A program made the position numbers and the translations under genes. A stretch of DNA of 64,000 nucleotides from Guadua angustifolia (Eukaryota > Streptophyta > Magnoliopsida > Poales > Poaceae): contig CM070503.1 in the NCBI GenBank assembly GCA_036346375.1, positions 2,418,001-2,482,000 of the forward strand, written 5' to 3'. The notes below the pieces were generated by a model, which ran no database searches, had not been told where the DNA came from, and saw nothing but the letters and a program-made list of their open reading frames with translations. How positions within the stretch are numbered: the stretch's first letter is position 1; each line of letters starts with the position of its first letter. This document shows, one piece after another, positions 1 through 11,155 of the stretch.

Positions 1-162
1 GGAGAGGTTCATAACTGAGAGGTTGTGAATCAGGTGGGGAGCAAGCTTTTTTTGGCTCCCATGCTACAAATTAAAAAACATGAATCACTTTATCAGATTC
101 CTATGTGAAGCTGGTTGATTTCTCATAGAGAAGTTGAATCTGGGAGCTCTGCCAAACACACC

Positions 163-290
163 TTAAAAGTGTTTAGATGGATAATTTTGTTTACATTTTA
201 GACTAAAACATAAACTTAATTTATTTTAACTTACAAGTTTTAGATCTTAGATGGAGTTAGGATCTGAAACTCTACTAAACAGGACCTAAG
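163..290. repeat. MITE fragment, GTTTGG/CAAACAGG family (copy A)
   Basis: The right part of a short non-coding repeat shared with copies at 18111, 30681, 49548 and, in the other orientation, about 50610. Shared landmarks are AAGTGTTTAGATGGAT, TTGTTTACATTTTAGACTAA and a terminal CTAAACAGGACCTAAG. The left end is not clear, and bases 1-162 look like related sequence. No coding potential. Probably a PIF/Harbinger (Tourist-like) MITE, because better copies are flanked by TAA or TTA. Confidence 0.55.
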
Positions 291-494
291 TAACACTGTA
301 CGACATATACAGGCAAAACCTTCCATAAAAGTAACACTAAAAGAAACATTTGCTTTACAATATAAACGGAAGTTTCAGTTATAATGAAGCCAACTACATC
401 ATAATATACACCCGAAGAAAGCTAACCGAGAAACGTCGGCATCTAATGGAAGAGGCAGAGATCAGCCACAAGATGGGGGAGGCTCAAATCAGAA

Positions 495-3400
495 TGAAAC
501 ACCCCTTAAAATTTCAAAATGATTTTATTGGATTTATTTGGATTTTATTTGAATTTTCCAGATTTTATTTGATTTTATTCGACCTTTTTGGCTCTATTTG
601 TTTTCTTTCCGTTTTGGAATTCGCCAAAAAAACCGCCTTCCTTTCCCGCTATTCATTTTCACTTCCAATTTGGCGCCTCGGCATGTAGTTTTTTTCCCGT
701 CATGCCCATCATCTCCCAAGCCCAAAATTCTGCGTGCCCTCTCGGCCCCAGTTTTCCATAACGCCCAAACTCAGCGCCCAAATTGACCATCCCGCGGCGC
801 CGCGGCGTTGCGGTCCAAAGTGCAGTATAGCGTTCGCCGGTCCTTCTTCTTCCTCGCCTCCCGGCGTCAACCTTCGCTCCTCCTCGCCTTCAACGCCCTA
901 CTCCTTGGTTTTCTTGGGAAGGGCGCCGAGCCATGCCCCATCGCCTCGCGCGTCTGCTCCGCCACCTGCCCGGCTCTCTCTCTGCGTCTACAGCCCGTAC
1001 CGCCGTCTACTCCATCACAGCCACGATCACCGCCCGCGCCATCAATACCACTGCTCCCGCCGTTTTCTTCGCCTTGCAGACGGCGGCAGCGGCAAGCCTC
1101 ATCGCCACCGCCACCCACTCCGCCACACGCTTGCCCTTGCTTGCGCGTCAGCCGTTGTTCCCTGCGCTCACCGGCTCCCCAACTCTCTCTCCACCGCCTC
1201 GGGCTATAAATAGAGCCCCTCCGCCCTCATTTTCACTCGCACCGAGTTCGCAAGGGTGAGCTCTCCCTTTCACCCTTACCCATTCCTTCTCTCGCTCGGT
1301 ATTTCGCCGGTTTGGGTAGCGTCGTCCCCAGCTCCGGCATAGCCCCCGCCGTGCGCTCAGCCCTCCCCCTCTGCCTCTCGACCTCTGGTCCCTCATGCAC
1401 TCCCTCCTCCCTGCTGCCAAACTCGCCCATGCGCTTGATCGTTCCCCGCCTCACTGCCACCCGATCCCCACCCATCAGCCCTCCACCCATTGCCAAGCCA
1501 GCCCACTGTCGGCCCTCGCCGCTGTGCCCTTACGCGTCGACCTCGGCCGACTTTACCCGCTCTGGGCCCGGCCATCTCTTGTCTTGCAAGACGCTGATTT
1601 GCAGTGGCGCATACGATCTTAGAGCCTCATAATCTGATTCAGCCAAGCGAATCCCTTTTCCATTTTTCTTTTCGGGTTTTGATTTATTTAAAAATCCGAA
1701 AAGACATTATAAATTCCAGAAAAATCCACAAAAAATCCCAAAAGTCCCCAAAAATCCAAAAATAGCCAAAAATATATATTCTTGATCCGTTCGAGCCACT
1801 GAGTCCAAAAATAATCTCCGTTTCGCCATATCCAGTCCAGAAAATTCCTAAAATACCCCGGACTCCTGTTCTCGACCATTTTCTTCTTGGTTCCTTTTTT
1901 TCCGTTTCCGTTCTTTGAATGTTTTTACTCGTTTATTTATTGGATTTGCTTTTTCGCGTTAGATCCGGCGTCGGAGCAGTTCCCGAAGCAACCCTTGGAG
2001 GAGGCGCGTACGTGGAGCCGCCGCAGAGCAGGAGCGGAGGCTGTCCGGGATCGACCACGACTACGTCAACTTTCCGCTAGACGAACCTTTGACCACGCAA
2101 GGCAAGCCACACTCCTTGAACATGTTGAAACCCATTTTTCGTATAATTACTGTATATGTAGATGTAGTTATTGCACTTGCTTGTAAATAGAGTAGAAATT
2201 TAAAAAAGAGCTAGTTTAGAAAGACATGACTAGTTAAATTCCCACCCCCTTGATTAAAACCTTGTTGATTACGCCATAATCATTTGTCAACCCTAGAGTA
2301 TCATGAAATGAACCACGTAGGATAGTGAAAACTATAATCTTTAGTTTTATTCAATTACTCAAAACCCTGAATGTCGATTTGGGGCTTGTTTTAAAACCTG
2401 CTACGGTTGGGGATCGCACTGAGGGGACCACGGAAGGTGGTTGCGGCCCAGCCCCCAATTGATGACCAGGCCCAATGTGATGTGTGTTGGGTACAATGGT
2501 ACCGGTGTTGTTTTGTGGGTTGGGCTGGTCTTCGGCATTTAAGGATCAACCTCTTGAGCAAAGTAAATAACTTAGTCCTCTCTCAACCACAAGTTGGGCG
2601 GTCAACTCAGTTGACTGATCCAACGTAGCTTATATTGTTTTCCCCTTGGAATACCTTACAGGTGGTATCGCGTGGGTTGGGGGTGGAACGGAATGGTGCG
2701 GCCATTGCCGGTTCTCATAACGGTAGGTATTCCTCAGTTGGCCAGTCGCGCTGCCCGCATTGACCCGTGGGCCCTGGGGGCTGGGGAATAAAAGTTAACC
2801 TACTGGGTAGGAGCTAAAGGGGGGAAAATCAATGAAAGGTTATGTTAATCTCGGTCGGGCCGCATGCATAAAAGTTGCATGTTAATCGCGTGGCACTAAT
2901 AACCGTAGATATCTTGTGGTAAAGTTGAGTAGCTCTGCAGAGTGAACCAAATGATATTCGAATACGCCATGCTTTCGGTTAATGAAATTTGGGTTAATTT
3001 GAATTGATTCCGATGGCGAGCTTGAATAGTTTTAAAATAAGCACGCTTAACGTAACCTGGATTTTATTAATAACTCAGTGGAGTTGATGATGATTGCTGT
3101 TGATGGTTTGTGTTACAAATGTAATATATATGTTAAGTTAAGTCTTAGTTCATGCATCCACTAAATACTTAAACTAGAGCCAATCACTTGAAACTCTGTG
3201 CATGTAATATTCAGAATATTTCCGTGTGGTTTGTTGAGTACAGTTGTGTACTCACCCTTGTCTCCTAATCCCACTCTTAGACTTTCAAGAAGAGGGCGGC
3301 TATGTGGAAATAAATCGAAGGCGATAAGCGTGGTTTTGAAGGCCTTGATCTAGTTGCTCAGGCTTTTCTGTGGTTCTTTTGTAATGTATTGGCGCTAGCC

Positions 3401-3561
3401 GCGCCTTTTGTAAAACTCTGACCGTGAGGCACTTAAATTATCTATCAAATGTTGATATTTGCTTTTATGTCAGGCAATATACACTTGGTTACCTACAGCT
3501 GAATTCCTGAGTAGCTGTGAAGGTATTTATACGCACCACGTGAAAAGGACGGTCCGTCACA
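495..3561 (+). mobile_element. Probable solo LTR (3067 bp) of a long-LTR retrotransposon
   Basis: The segment starts TGAAACACCCC, ends GGTCCGTCACA (TG...CA), and is flanked on both sides by the 5-bp direct repeat CAGAA (490-494 and 3562-3566), as expected for LTR integration. It has a TATA box (TATAAATA at 1205-1212), a CT-rich GC-rich block just after it, a transcribed-looking stretch and no long conserved ORF. No gag, RT or integrase sequence lies next to it, so it reads as a solo LTR left by recombination. Small ORFs inside it match no family I recognise. The family is unassigned; a length of 3 kb fits long-LTR Ty3/gypsy groups. The ends rest on TG/CA plus the short TSD only. Confidence 0.5.
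1205..1212 (+). promoter_or_regulatory. TATA box inside the solo LTR
   Basis: TATAAATA sits in a short inverted repeat (GGGCTATAAATAGAGCCC) about 45 bases before a CT-rich GC-rich leader. Its position about 710 bases into the LTR would make bases 495-1204 the U3 region. Activity is inferred only. Confidence 0.5.
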
Positions 3562-3995
3562 CAGAAGATCTGGACAAGGGGTTCAGATCTGTGATTTTGT
3601 TTGGGCGGAAAAGAGGCAGGTGAAGCAGCATTACTTGCTATAGCAAATACGTTTTAGTTCATGGATACCGTGGCTATATCCTGTATAATTATCTATATGT
3701 ATACAAACATACAATCAAACGATCTAAAGCTTCTATATTCTGTTTAGAGAGATAATTCAACATTCATTCTTGAGGGAATGAATTATACCAACTGCAGCTA
3801 GTGATTTTCCTAGATGAACATTTGCCACTACTAGATAGAAACAACATTCAACCAACAAGGTCTCCCAAAATTCAATAAGATTAGCCGTAAAACAAGCATT
3901 GTCTCAAACAGATGCAATAAAACTCAACACTTAGAAAAATTGTTCGCGCTAGTACATTTGATCATATAGATTGCAGACATAGAACACTATTTCTT

Positions 3996-6900
3996 CTATG
4001 CAGGCTTTTGTTTCTTGGGCATCCTGTAACCACCAACAACACAGGCGTGGTCACGCTCAAAGGGCTCCAGGGTCACCTGCTCCGATGGCTTGAACTGATC
4101 AGCCTTCAGCTTCTCCACTTCGCAAGCAAACACAGCCTCAGGAGCCATGGTGGAATCGATACAGTTTGCCTGATAAAATAAGAAGAAAGAAGCCGTCAGA
4201 CCAATGCAAAGTTAAGATCTTCTCTCTAAGGTGCCTGCTTTGAATAACGCACAATGATAGCACTTGAAGCTGAAACTGACAAGTACCTTGATTGAAATGA
4301 CAAAATGACCACCATTCTTCAGGAAGTATGAAGCATTAAGGGCTAAGATCCTAGCCTGCGGGGTAGAAGATCCAGTGACAAGGTTTATAAAAGCTTAACA
4401 GTAAACAGTTAAGTTCAAGATTTTTACGAAGGACCCATCTCATGAAAGGTTCAAATTGGGAATTTCCATGTACCAGTACTCCCTCAGGTTACAAATAGAG
4501 GTCGTTTTAGACAAGACACGGTCTTCAAAACACTACTCTGACTATTAATTTATATTATAATATATTTATAAAACCCAATAAAATTATAATATTATGAAAG
4601 TGCTTTTTGAGACAAATCTACACATATTTTCATGTATCCAATTTAAATATTTAAAACCATATTGACAATCAATGATTCAAAAGTTTTGACTATACCTATG
4701 TCCAAAACGACAACTATTTGTAAATGGAGAGAGTATTTAAAAAGTCTTATTTGACAAGAGAATTGGTATAACTTCTAATATGTATATCAGATGTAAACAG
4801 CAATGGCCTATTTGTTCAAGCTGTATTTTCTGCACCAAACCAAGACAAAAGGATGCACCAGTTTAACCGAAGTTGGGTCCGAGATCACTAGTAGAATTTT
4901 GCTAAAGCTTAAAGAGATATATCATTTCAGCAAACTTATGAATTTATTAAACAGATAAAAATTTATAGACTTAATTACCAAAAATAATAGTGAAGCATTA
5001 TTCAAAATTCTGGTAGCAGATACAACTCAACATTTGCAATTGATTTCTATGTACCAGAACTGCAGCAAGCTGGAACGGGCAAATTAAAGTACAACTAGAG
5101 GCATATAACAGCATAATCATGTTCATTTTACATACTGCCAAAAAAACAAAGAAGACAGAAAATACCTCTACAAGGAACTCTTGAAAGAAAAGCATAAAAA
5201 TGTTTCAAATACAGGAGATATTTACTAAACAGGCCACAAGAACAAGCAACTAAATATCAAATATGTAAAGAAAATCTCAAACAAGAGCAAAAAAGAGAAG
5301 TTCTTGGAATAAGGCAACAGCTTCCTACCAGTCCAAGTAATTCAGAAGAAAAAACAAGATCAGTTCATCAAATCTAAAGTAATTAAAATGAGAAACAAAT
5401 TGTTGAGCATCCAATGTGATGCGCTGAGGATGAAAGAATCCATGAATGGCCATAGTCGAAGTGATAAGATGTAGCAAGCCAAATAGCAAATAAAAGGAAA
5501 AAAAGAATTGACATCAGGCAAAAGCGCATCAGAAACTCGAATTTGCATCATCCATTTTGATGTCCTGAAGGGGAATCCGAGTATGCTCATCATTTGCTAA
5601 GCCCAAGTATAGCTACCAAATGTCATGAAAGCATTGCACAAAGATAAACAGTGACCATCAAGTGCACACTATAATATTCAGAGAACCATAAGCAAGGCAC
5701 TAAGCAAAGGGCTGTTCTGAAGTATTTATGTGAGATAGGTGTACCTGGTCAGGCTGTGCAACATCAGAGAAGATAACATCAACCATGCCAACCAACATCC
5801 GGTACCTTGCTGGGTGCCTGGCATCCTCAATTATGGGAATCACATTGGTCCTCTTCTTGGCCATATTGACAAGATCCCTGCCGCTCCTGTGCGAGAACTC
5901 AACAGCATAAACCAACCCAGTCTGCAAAGCGAGGCTTTGTTAGGACTACTCGCACACATCAAAGACTTGACAAATAAAAGAAAGTAGCAATGAGATCTCA
6001 CTGGTCCAACAATATCTGACACATGAGACACTGTCGTTCCTGAGGCAGCACCGAGGTATAGCACACGAGTACCAGGAGCCTAAATCACAAACTCAACGTC
6101 AACTATAACAACAAGGAAGCTATTGAACATGACAGTCAGTATCAAGACTTTCAAACACAACAAACTAATGCACACTCGGATTCAGTAACAAACTTACAAT
6201 CCAGATGTTGTCAACACCACCAAGCACGGCAGCGGCCAGCTTAGATCGGAAGGGGTTCCACACCCTGTACTCGACCTTGGTTCCATCCTCGTTCTGTTAA
6301 TACCAAACCAACATACATGATCATACTTTACTATGTACAAGAAACACCATAGAGCAGGAAATATAAAGAAGTTAAAAATTATACAAGTTGATACAAGATA
6401 AAAATGCCACAGAAACTACCGGAACAAGTACGCACACACAGCAAAACAAACTGACAGAACTATCAAACACTAACACTGCTAAAGCCAGCACCACAACTAC
6501 AATTGAGCAACACTACTGCTAAAGAAAAGCGGATACTACTGAGTACTGACACAGGAATCTCAAAACACTAGCACTACAACAGACAGCTATCACTCTATTC
6601 TCCACCAACAAATTGCTAACAGAAACAACAGTTTGCACAAACATGTCTACGTCACACAACAACAGTAGCAAAAAGATGCGCGCAAAGGGTGGAAAGAGAG
6701 AAATAGGCACGGACCTGAACGGAGATGCGCTTCTCGCCGTAGACGGACTCTCCGGGGACCATGTTCTTGGTGCAGAGCGCGTCCTCCTTGGACTTGGAGA
6801 TGAAGACGCCGTCGTGCTTGTGCGGCACCACGACCACCTTGCTCCCGCCCTTCATGCCACCCCTGCCTCCTCTCCCACCACGGCCGCCGCCCCTCGGCGC

Positions 6901-7116
6901 CCTGCCTCCCCTCCCACCCCTGCCTCCTCTCCCTCCACCGTCCCCTCTCCCGAATCCCCTCCCGCCGGCGCCGCGACCTCCGCTATCGCCTCTCCCTCCC
7001 CTCCCGCCGCGCCCTGCGGGAAGCAAAACATCAGCAGGTGAGATTGAATGGGGAACAAGAAGGAGATGGCGACGTGTAGGCTAGGATTTCGGTTGCTTGC
7101 CTCGTGGTGGCCTCAT
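3996..7116 (-). CDS. FIB: Fibrillarin (rRNA 2'-O-methyltransferase)
   Basis: Catalytic subunit of box C/D snoRNPs in the nucleolus; transfers methyl groups from S-adenosylmethionine to ribose 2'-OH of rRNA. Exons on the minus strand: 7101-7116, 6715-7013, 6198-6293, 6002-6079, 5745-5921, 4287-4355, 3996-4169. They join in frame to 302 residues, close to the usual family length. Residues 1-60 are a glycine/arginine-rich GAR region. The methyltransferase domain follows, with the SAM motif VLYLGAASGTTV (143-154), EFSHRSGRDL, and FSDVAQPDQ at the end of exon 5. The C-terminus is GGYRMPKKQKPA. All introns are GT-AG except the first, which starts GC (AG|GCAAGC). With no GC donor, an in-frame TAG follows within 11 codons. 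Intron 5 (4356-5744) holds a Stowaway MITE and a snoRNA candidate. Looks intact and functional. Confidence 0.95.
4477..4735. mobile_element. Stowaway (Tc1/mariner) MITE in fibrillarin intron 5
   Basis: A 259-bp AT-rich element with the grass Stowaway signature: left end TACTCCCTCAGG, right end AATGGAGAGAGTA, TA at both edges. The ends are imperfect inverted repeats, and the interior carries the typical AAACGACA and ATTTGTAAATGGA segments. It is non-coding and does not touch a splice site. Confidence 0.88.
5526..5597 (-). ncRNA. Candidate intronic box C/D snoRNA in fibrillarin intron 5
   Basis: Read on the minus strand (the transcribed strand of the host gene): box C ATGATGA (5587-5593), a 6-nt spacer, a 13-nt stretch TCGGATTCCCCTT (5568-5580), a degenerate D' position (CAGG), box C' ATGATG (5546-5551) and box D CTGA (5529-5532). 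A short GCA/TGC stem closes the ends. The 13-nt stretch is complementary to AAGGGGAATCCGA, which I recall as conserved in plant 25S rRNA just before the ACTGTTTAATTAAAAC segment. Arabidopsis fibrillarin genes are reported to carry a U60-type snoRNA in intron 5, which supports the location. The D' box is weak and the target of the second guide is unknown. Confidence 0.55.
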
Positions 7117-7169
7117 GGCGTGGACTCGACGATGTGCTTGTGCCCGCGGCCGCCGCCGAAGGAGAGGGT

Positions 7170-7178
7170 TTAGGGTTT
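7170..7178 (-). promoter_or_regulatory. Telo-box in the fibrillarin 5' leader
   Basis: AAACCCTAA on the minus strand, 54 bases upstream of the start codon. A second copy lies at 7190-7198. Telo-boxes are known from promoters and leaders of plant ribosomal and ribosome-biogenesis genes, which fits fibrillarin. Confidence 0.6.
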
Positions 7179-7189
7179 TGGAGGGGTGG

Positions 7190-7198
7190 TTAGGGTTT
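7190..7198 (-). promoter_or_regulatory. Second telo-box, fibrillarin leader
   Basis: A second AAACCCTAA on the minus strand, 12 bases upstream of the first. Both lie between the TATA box (7224-7230) and the start codon. Confidence 0.6.
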
Positions 7199-7223
7199 GA
7201 GGCAGAGCTTGGGGAGGGCAAGA

Positions 7224-7230
7224 TTTATAG
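7224..7230 (-). promoter_or_regulatory. TATA box of the fibrillarin gene, with a site II element upstream
   Basis: CTATAAA on the minus strand, about 110 bases upstream of the start codon. A site II-type TGGGCC/GGCCCA motif is at 7264-7269. TATA plus site II plus telo-boxes is a common arrangement in plant nucleolar and ribosomal genes. The call rests on motif position only. Confidence 0.5.
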
Positions 7231-7576
7231 AGGGAGAGAAGGGTTAGAGTTCGAGTAATGGGCTGGGCCGCTTCCCTGTTACGGCCTGCCAACCAAACGC
7301 AAGCTGACGGTATTCATTTCCTACTTACCAAGTTAATACCATATAAATAAAGATCAAGATCATATCAGCCAACATTAATAATTCTACATTTCCACAGTGA
7401 CTACAAAAATCAAAGTCTAAATTGCCGCTAGTAACAATGTCGTCCATCTCCTGTAACCAACGGAAAAGGCGAAAATATCATCGCGAGCTAGGATAATGTA
7501 TTTGTAAACAGCTTCATAGCTCATTTTCCTTTTTCCTCTCTGGCTGAATCTAGCTGAATCTACGGCAGTAATCCAT

Positions 7577-9980
7577 CTAGATAGCCTCCTCCTGATCTGT
7601 CGTGGGAAGCTTCTCGTGTTGTCCACCCCATAATGTCACTCTCTCCAACGCTTGCGATGCCTGAAATCAAGATCGCCAGCATCGCTTAGAACATACTAGC
7701 TAGTAGTTCTGATTGATGTGCACAATGCCTCTGCGTGCATTTACTAATCAATCCTTGCTGCTGTACATGTCACTTTGTTTGTTTGCAGTTTACGTACCTC
7801 GGCTTTCCAGTCGGTCTTGCAGACCATGTACATCAGGATGGCTGTCTGCAACGCTGTTCCGCACAGCATGCCCGCCCAAATGCCCTGCGGAACCGATCAG
7901 CAGATTAAGATTAAAAAAAAAACCATGCCAAAGTAGGATCGAGTGGCTGGTAATTAAATCTAAGCGCGCAAGAACCAGTACTGTGACAGTTCGGTGAATG
8001 CAGGCAGCAACTGGTGGTGTAAGTAAGCAATGGCGATCAATTAAGGGAATGGATCATCGATCGATGCATGTGAGGTTTAATTTAGTTTACCTGCACGCCC
8101 CATCTGAAGAGGTAACCGAAGATGAAGCCGAGAGGGAGGCCGAAGGCGTAGTAGCAGCCCAGGTTAATGTACGCCACTACGGCCTGCCATCCGCCACCAA
8201 CCGCGACACCTGCCCATAATGCGACGATTAATTCTTACAGACCAAAGAAGCAATGCGATGGATGTGATTCGTACAGACTGCTACTAATCTGAATGATCAC
8301 GGCAGCAATGCAATTTCATTGTACCCGAGATGACTGGCTGGATGCTGTTGAGCACCATGGTGACGGCGAGCAGGTAGGCTATGTTGGCCACCGCCTTCTG
8401 CAGGTGCCTGTCGCCCGTGAAGATCGCCGCGAGCTGGTTCCGCGTCGCCAGGATGAGCACCATCGCGACCAGCCCGAACGCCAGCGACTGCACCAGCACC
8501 ACCGTCACCGCGTACATGGTGGCGCGCGGCCTGCCGGATCCAAGCTCGTTCGACACGCGAACGCTGATGAGAGTGGCAGAGCGACAGGTGAGTGAGACGA
8601 TCGGAAGGGATTTTCGGACTGAAACAAATGGTACCTGATGGCGGCGTTGAGGCCTATGAACAGCATCCCCTCCCATCCGTTTATGTTCATGCTGCATGCA
8701 TGCGCGCCCAGGTAATCGATCAGCCACGACAGTTTGTCGACTCTCTCACAATCGCAATGTGCAGATGCTTGTCAGCTGAGGACGAAAATTAAGATGCTGA
8801 CCATATGGATATGGAGTCCACGGCGATCTCGGCGTCGTCGAGGTGGCCGGTGAGGACGACGAGCACCATCATGTACCATATCTCGAGGCAGAGCATGACG
8901 GCGGACGCGAGCGAGAGCTTGACGAAGGCCCAGAGCTCCTTGAACGCCGCCCACGACAGCCCCGTCCACCCGACCCTGCACCACCCCACCACGTACGCTA
9001 CCTGCGCCAGGGCGATCAGCCACGCCGACACGTCGTACGCCGCGGCGGCGCCGGCGACGCCCCATCCGAGCAGGGAGACGAAGAGCGCGAGGAGGCCGAC
9101 GTGCGCGACGAGCGCGGCGAAGCCGATCCACGCGAGCACCGTGACCCTGCTCTGCGCCTGGAGGAACTTCTGCGTGGGGAAGTTGATGGCGAGCGCGAAC
9201 ATCTGCGGGATGATGCGCAGCGTGAAGTCCCCGGCCGCGACGGCGATCGCCTCCTCCTGGCCGAGGAGCCGCAGGATAGGCGCCGCGAAGACGTAGAGCG
9301 GCGAGAGCAGCACGGCGGAGGCGGTGAGGATGATCCACGAGCGCTGCATGTACACGCCCAGCATCGACACCTTCCCCGCCCCGAACGCCTGCCCGCACAG
9401 CGTCTCGAGCGCGCTTCCCATCCCGAGCTGCACGTACGCGCTTTGATTGCCGATTTGTCATCGCATGCATTGCGATCGATCGATGCAAGGATCGACAAGG
9501 ACTCACCAGGAAGCCGAAGGAGAAGTTGGAGACGACGGAAAGGCCTACGGCCACGGCGGAGAGCTCGCGGTTGCCGATGTGGCCGGCGAAGATCTGCGTC
9601 GTGGAGTTGGTCCCGTACAGACAGATGATGTTGAACGCGATGGGCGCGCCGATCGCCCACAGCCGCCGGGACTCCTCCGCGAACACCGCCCACGCGTCGC
9701 GCACCGACCGCACCACCGGCGCGTCTCGGGCGTCTTCCGCCCCGGCGAGGGTGGTGTCCTCGGCGGCGACGAGCGCGCCGGCCTCGTCGTCGTGCACCGC
9801 TACTACCATGTCGGCTCTAGCGATGGTACCCGCGGTCGTGGGAGTTGGCGGCGGGTTCCTGGGGGTGCTGGTAGGGACGGCGGCGCCAGCGGAGGCTGCA
9901 CGGTGGTGCCCAAGGCGGAGGTGGCGCGGGCTGTGGCTGGTGTGAGGGTTGGTGAAGAGGAGGGGTTCGGTGTAGCCCAT
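7577..9980 (-). CDS. MATE family transporter (DETOXIFICATION/DTX type)
   Basis: Multidrug and toxic compound extrusion antiporter of about 12 membrane segments that moves secondary metabolites or ions out of the cytosol, into the vacuole or the apoplast, against a cation gradient. Exons (minus strand): 9507-9980, 8802-9427, 8635-8691, 8563 down to 8325, 8091-8209, 7798-7884, 7577-7660. They join in frame to 561 residues. About 110 variable N-terminal residues precede the first MATE repeat (LWAIGAPIAFNIICLYG). Family landmarks are LETLCGQAFGAGK, the INFPTQKFLQAQ loop, EIWYMMVLVVLTGHL, NINGWEGMLFIGLNAA, SVRVSNELGSG and WAGMLCGTALQTAIL. The start at 9980 is the first ATG that leads directly into the conserved part; ATGs further upstream are in poor context. 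Substrate cannot be told from sequence. A decayed relative lies at 14281-15716. Confidence 0.93.
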
Positions 9981-10267
9981 GGTGGTGGCGGTGCTGCCGT
10001 CCGTGGGTGCGCCCGAGCTCGATCGGTTTGCCGTTCTTGCCGTATTTGCCCTACCAAGGCGGATGGTTGAGGACGGACGGCGCCTTGTGTTTGGTGTGAT
10101 CCTTGTGTGCGTTTTTTTCCTTTGTTTGTTATTACCAACCACTCCCCCGTAATGCATGGCAAATTTGTCATTTTTTTTTTTTGCCTATTCGCAGCGATTG
10201 GTATGGCTCTAACAGACTTGCCAAATACGTACTTGAATTTAACAAGCGGAGAGAGACTCGCAACATT

Positions 10268-10466
10268 CCGTTCCTTGGCGCGGCCGCAGGGACACCGGCG
10301 AGGCTTCCTTCGTGTTTGGCGACACCTCCGCTGTCGTCTAGGAAACCAACCCTAGCGCAGCCGTCGATCGTGGCCCCGCATGGCACAGCTCGCTTTCGTC
10401 TCCGGCTCCTTCGGCCTCTCCCCTGACCCCGCCTGATGCTCCTTCGACTAGAGGCTCTGCCAAGAG
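10268..10466 (+). other. Possible untranslated first exon next to the MATE promoter
   Basis: GC-rich sequence ending in a strong splice donor (CCAAGAG|GTAAGTGCC) at 10466/10467, diverging from the MATE gene. The next good acceptor (AAATGTAG|GGC) is at 11155/11156, just before the DUF1421-like exon. This suggests an old transcription unit. No ORF is supported here. Confidence 0.3.
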
Positions 10467-11155
10467 GTAAGTGCCCACCCCGATATGCGTGAGATCCCTG
10501 TGCCTGCTGCTGTTTGATCGGGAGTAGGTGCCGGAACTGAGTGGCCGGTTTCACGTCTGCGCGGAATGGTGGGTCGTCAGGGGTAGGTTTGCTGTGTCAT
10601 TGTGATTTGTGCTAACGATGGGGAACGATTGGAACCTATTGCCTGTTGTTTGTGCGTAATAGTGGATTCGGGAGGAGTTCATTTTCCATTTCTAGGTGTA
10701 GGTTTTGGATGTGCAAGCTTGTATGTACTGTTTCTGTGATTATTCTGAACGGTATAAGCTAACGAAATGGACGAAACAACCTGCTTTCAGTTTTAAGTGC
10801 AGATTTCAGGTTAGCTTGGGCCTTTTGGGTGACTTGTGGGATTTGCAGACGTTTCGATCTGATTAGGGTTTCATGGTACGGGATGCGAACTGCTAGCAGC
10901 AAAAATCGGAGATCTGTCCTAGTGACTGATGCGGTGATGCTAGTTTTGGTTAGGTTTTCCCCGTATTTGTAATCAAACTATTAAATAAAATGATATTATA
11001 ACACAACTCGTTTGTGTCGCGTGGCTTACGTTTCAGAATTTACTTGTCTTGCTATTTAGGCACAAATCTGATGGAATTAATTCCTCAGAGTACCGTATTA
11101 AAACAATCTAGCATATGTATCTAATATTTCTCTACAATTTTTTCATGAAATGTAG

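Noticed and set aside
734..1632. Several overlapping ORFs of 75-159 codons
   Set aside because: Low-complexity Ser/Pro/Arg translations in a GC-rich leader inside a probable LTR; no domain and overlapping in all frames.
6613..7084. Long plus-strand proline/alanine ORFs over the fibrillarin first exons
   Set aside because: They are the reverse-strand shadow of the GAR domain; the minus-strand frame has family motifs and splice sites.
8772..10157. 461-codon ORF on the minus strand spanning the MATE gene
   Set aside because: It reads through the intron at 9428-9506 in a wrong frame after exon 1; the spliced model keeps MATE motifs throughout.
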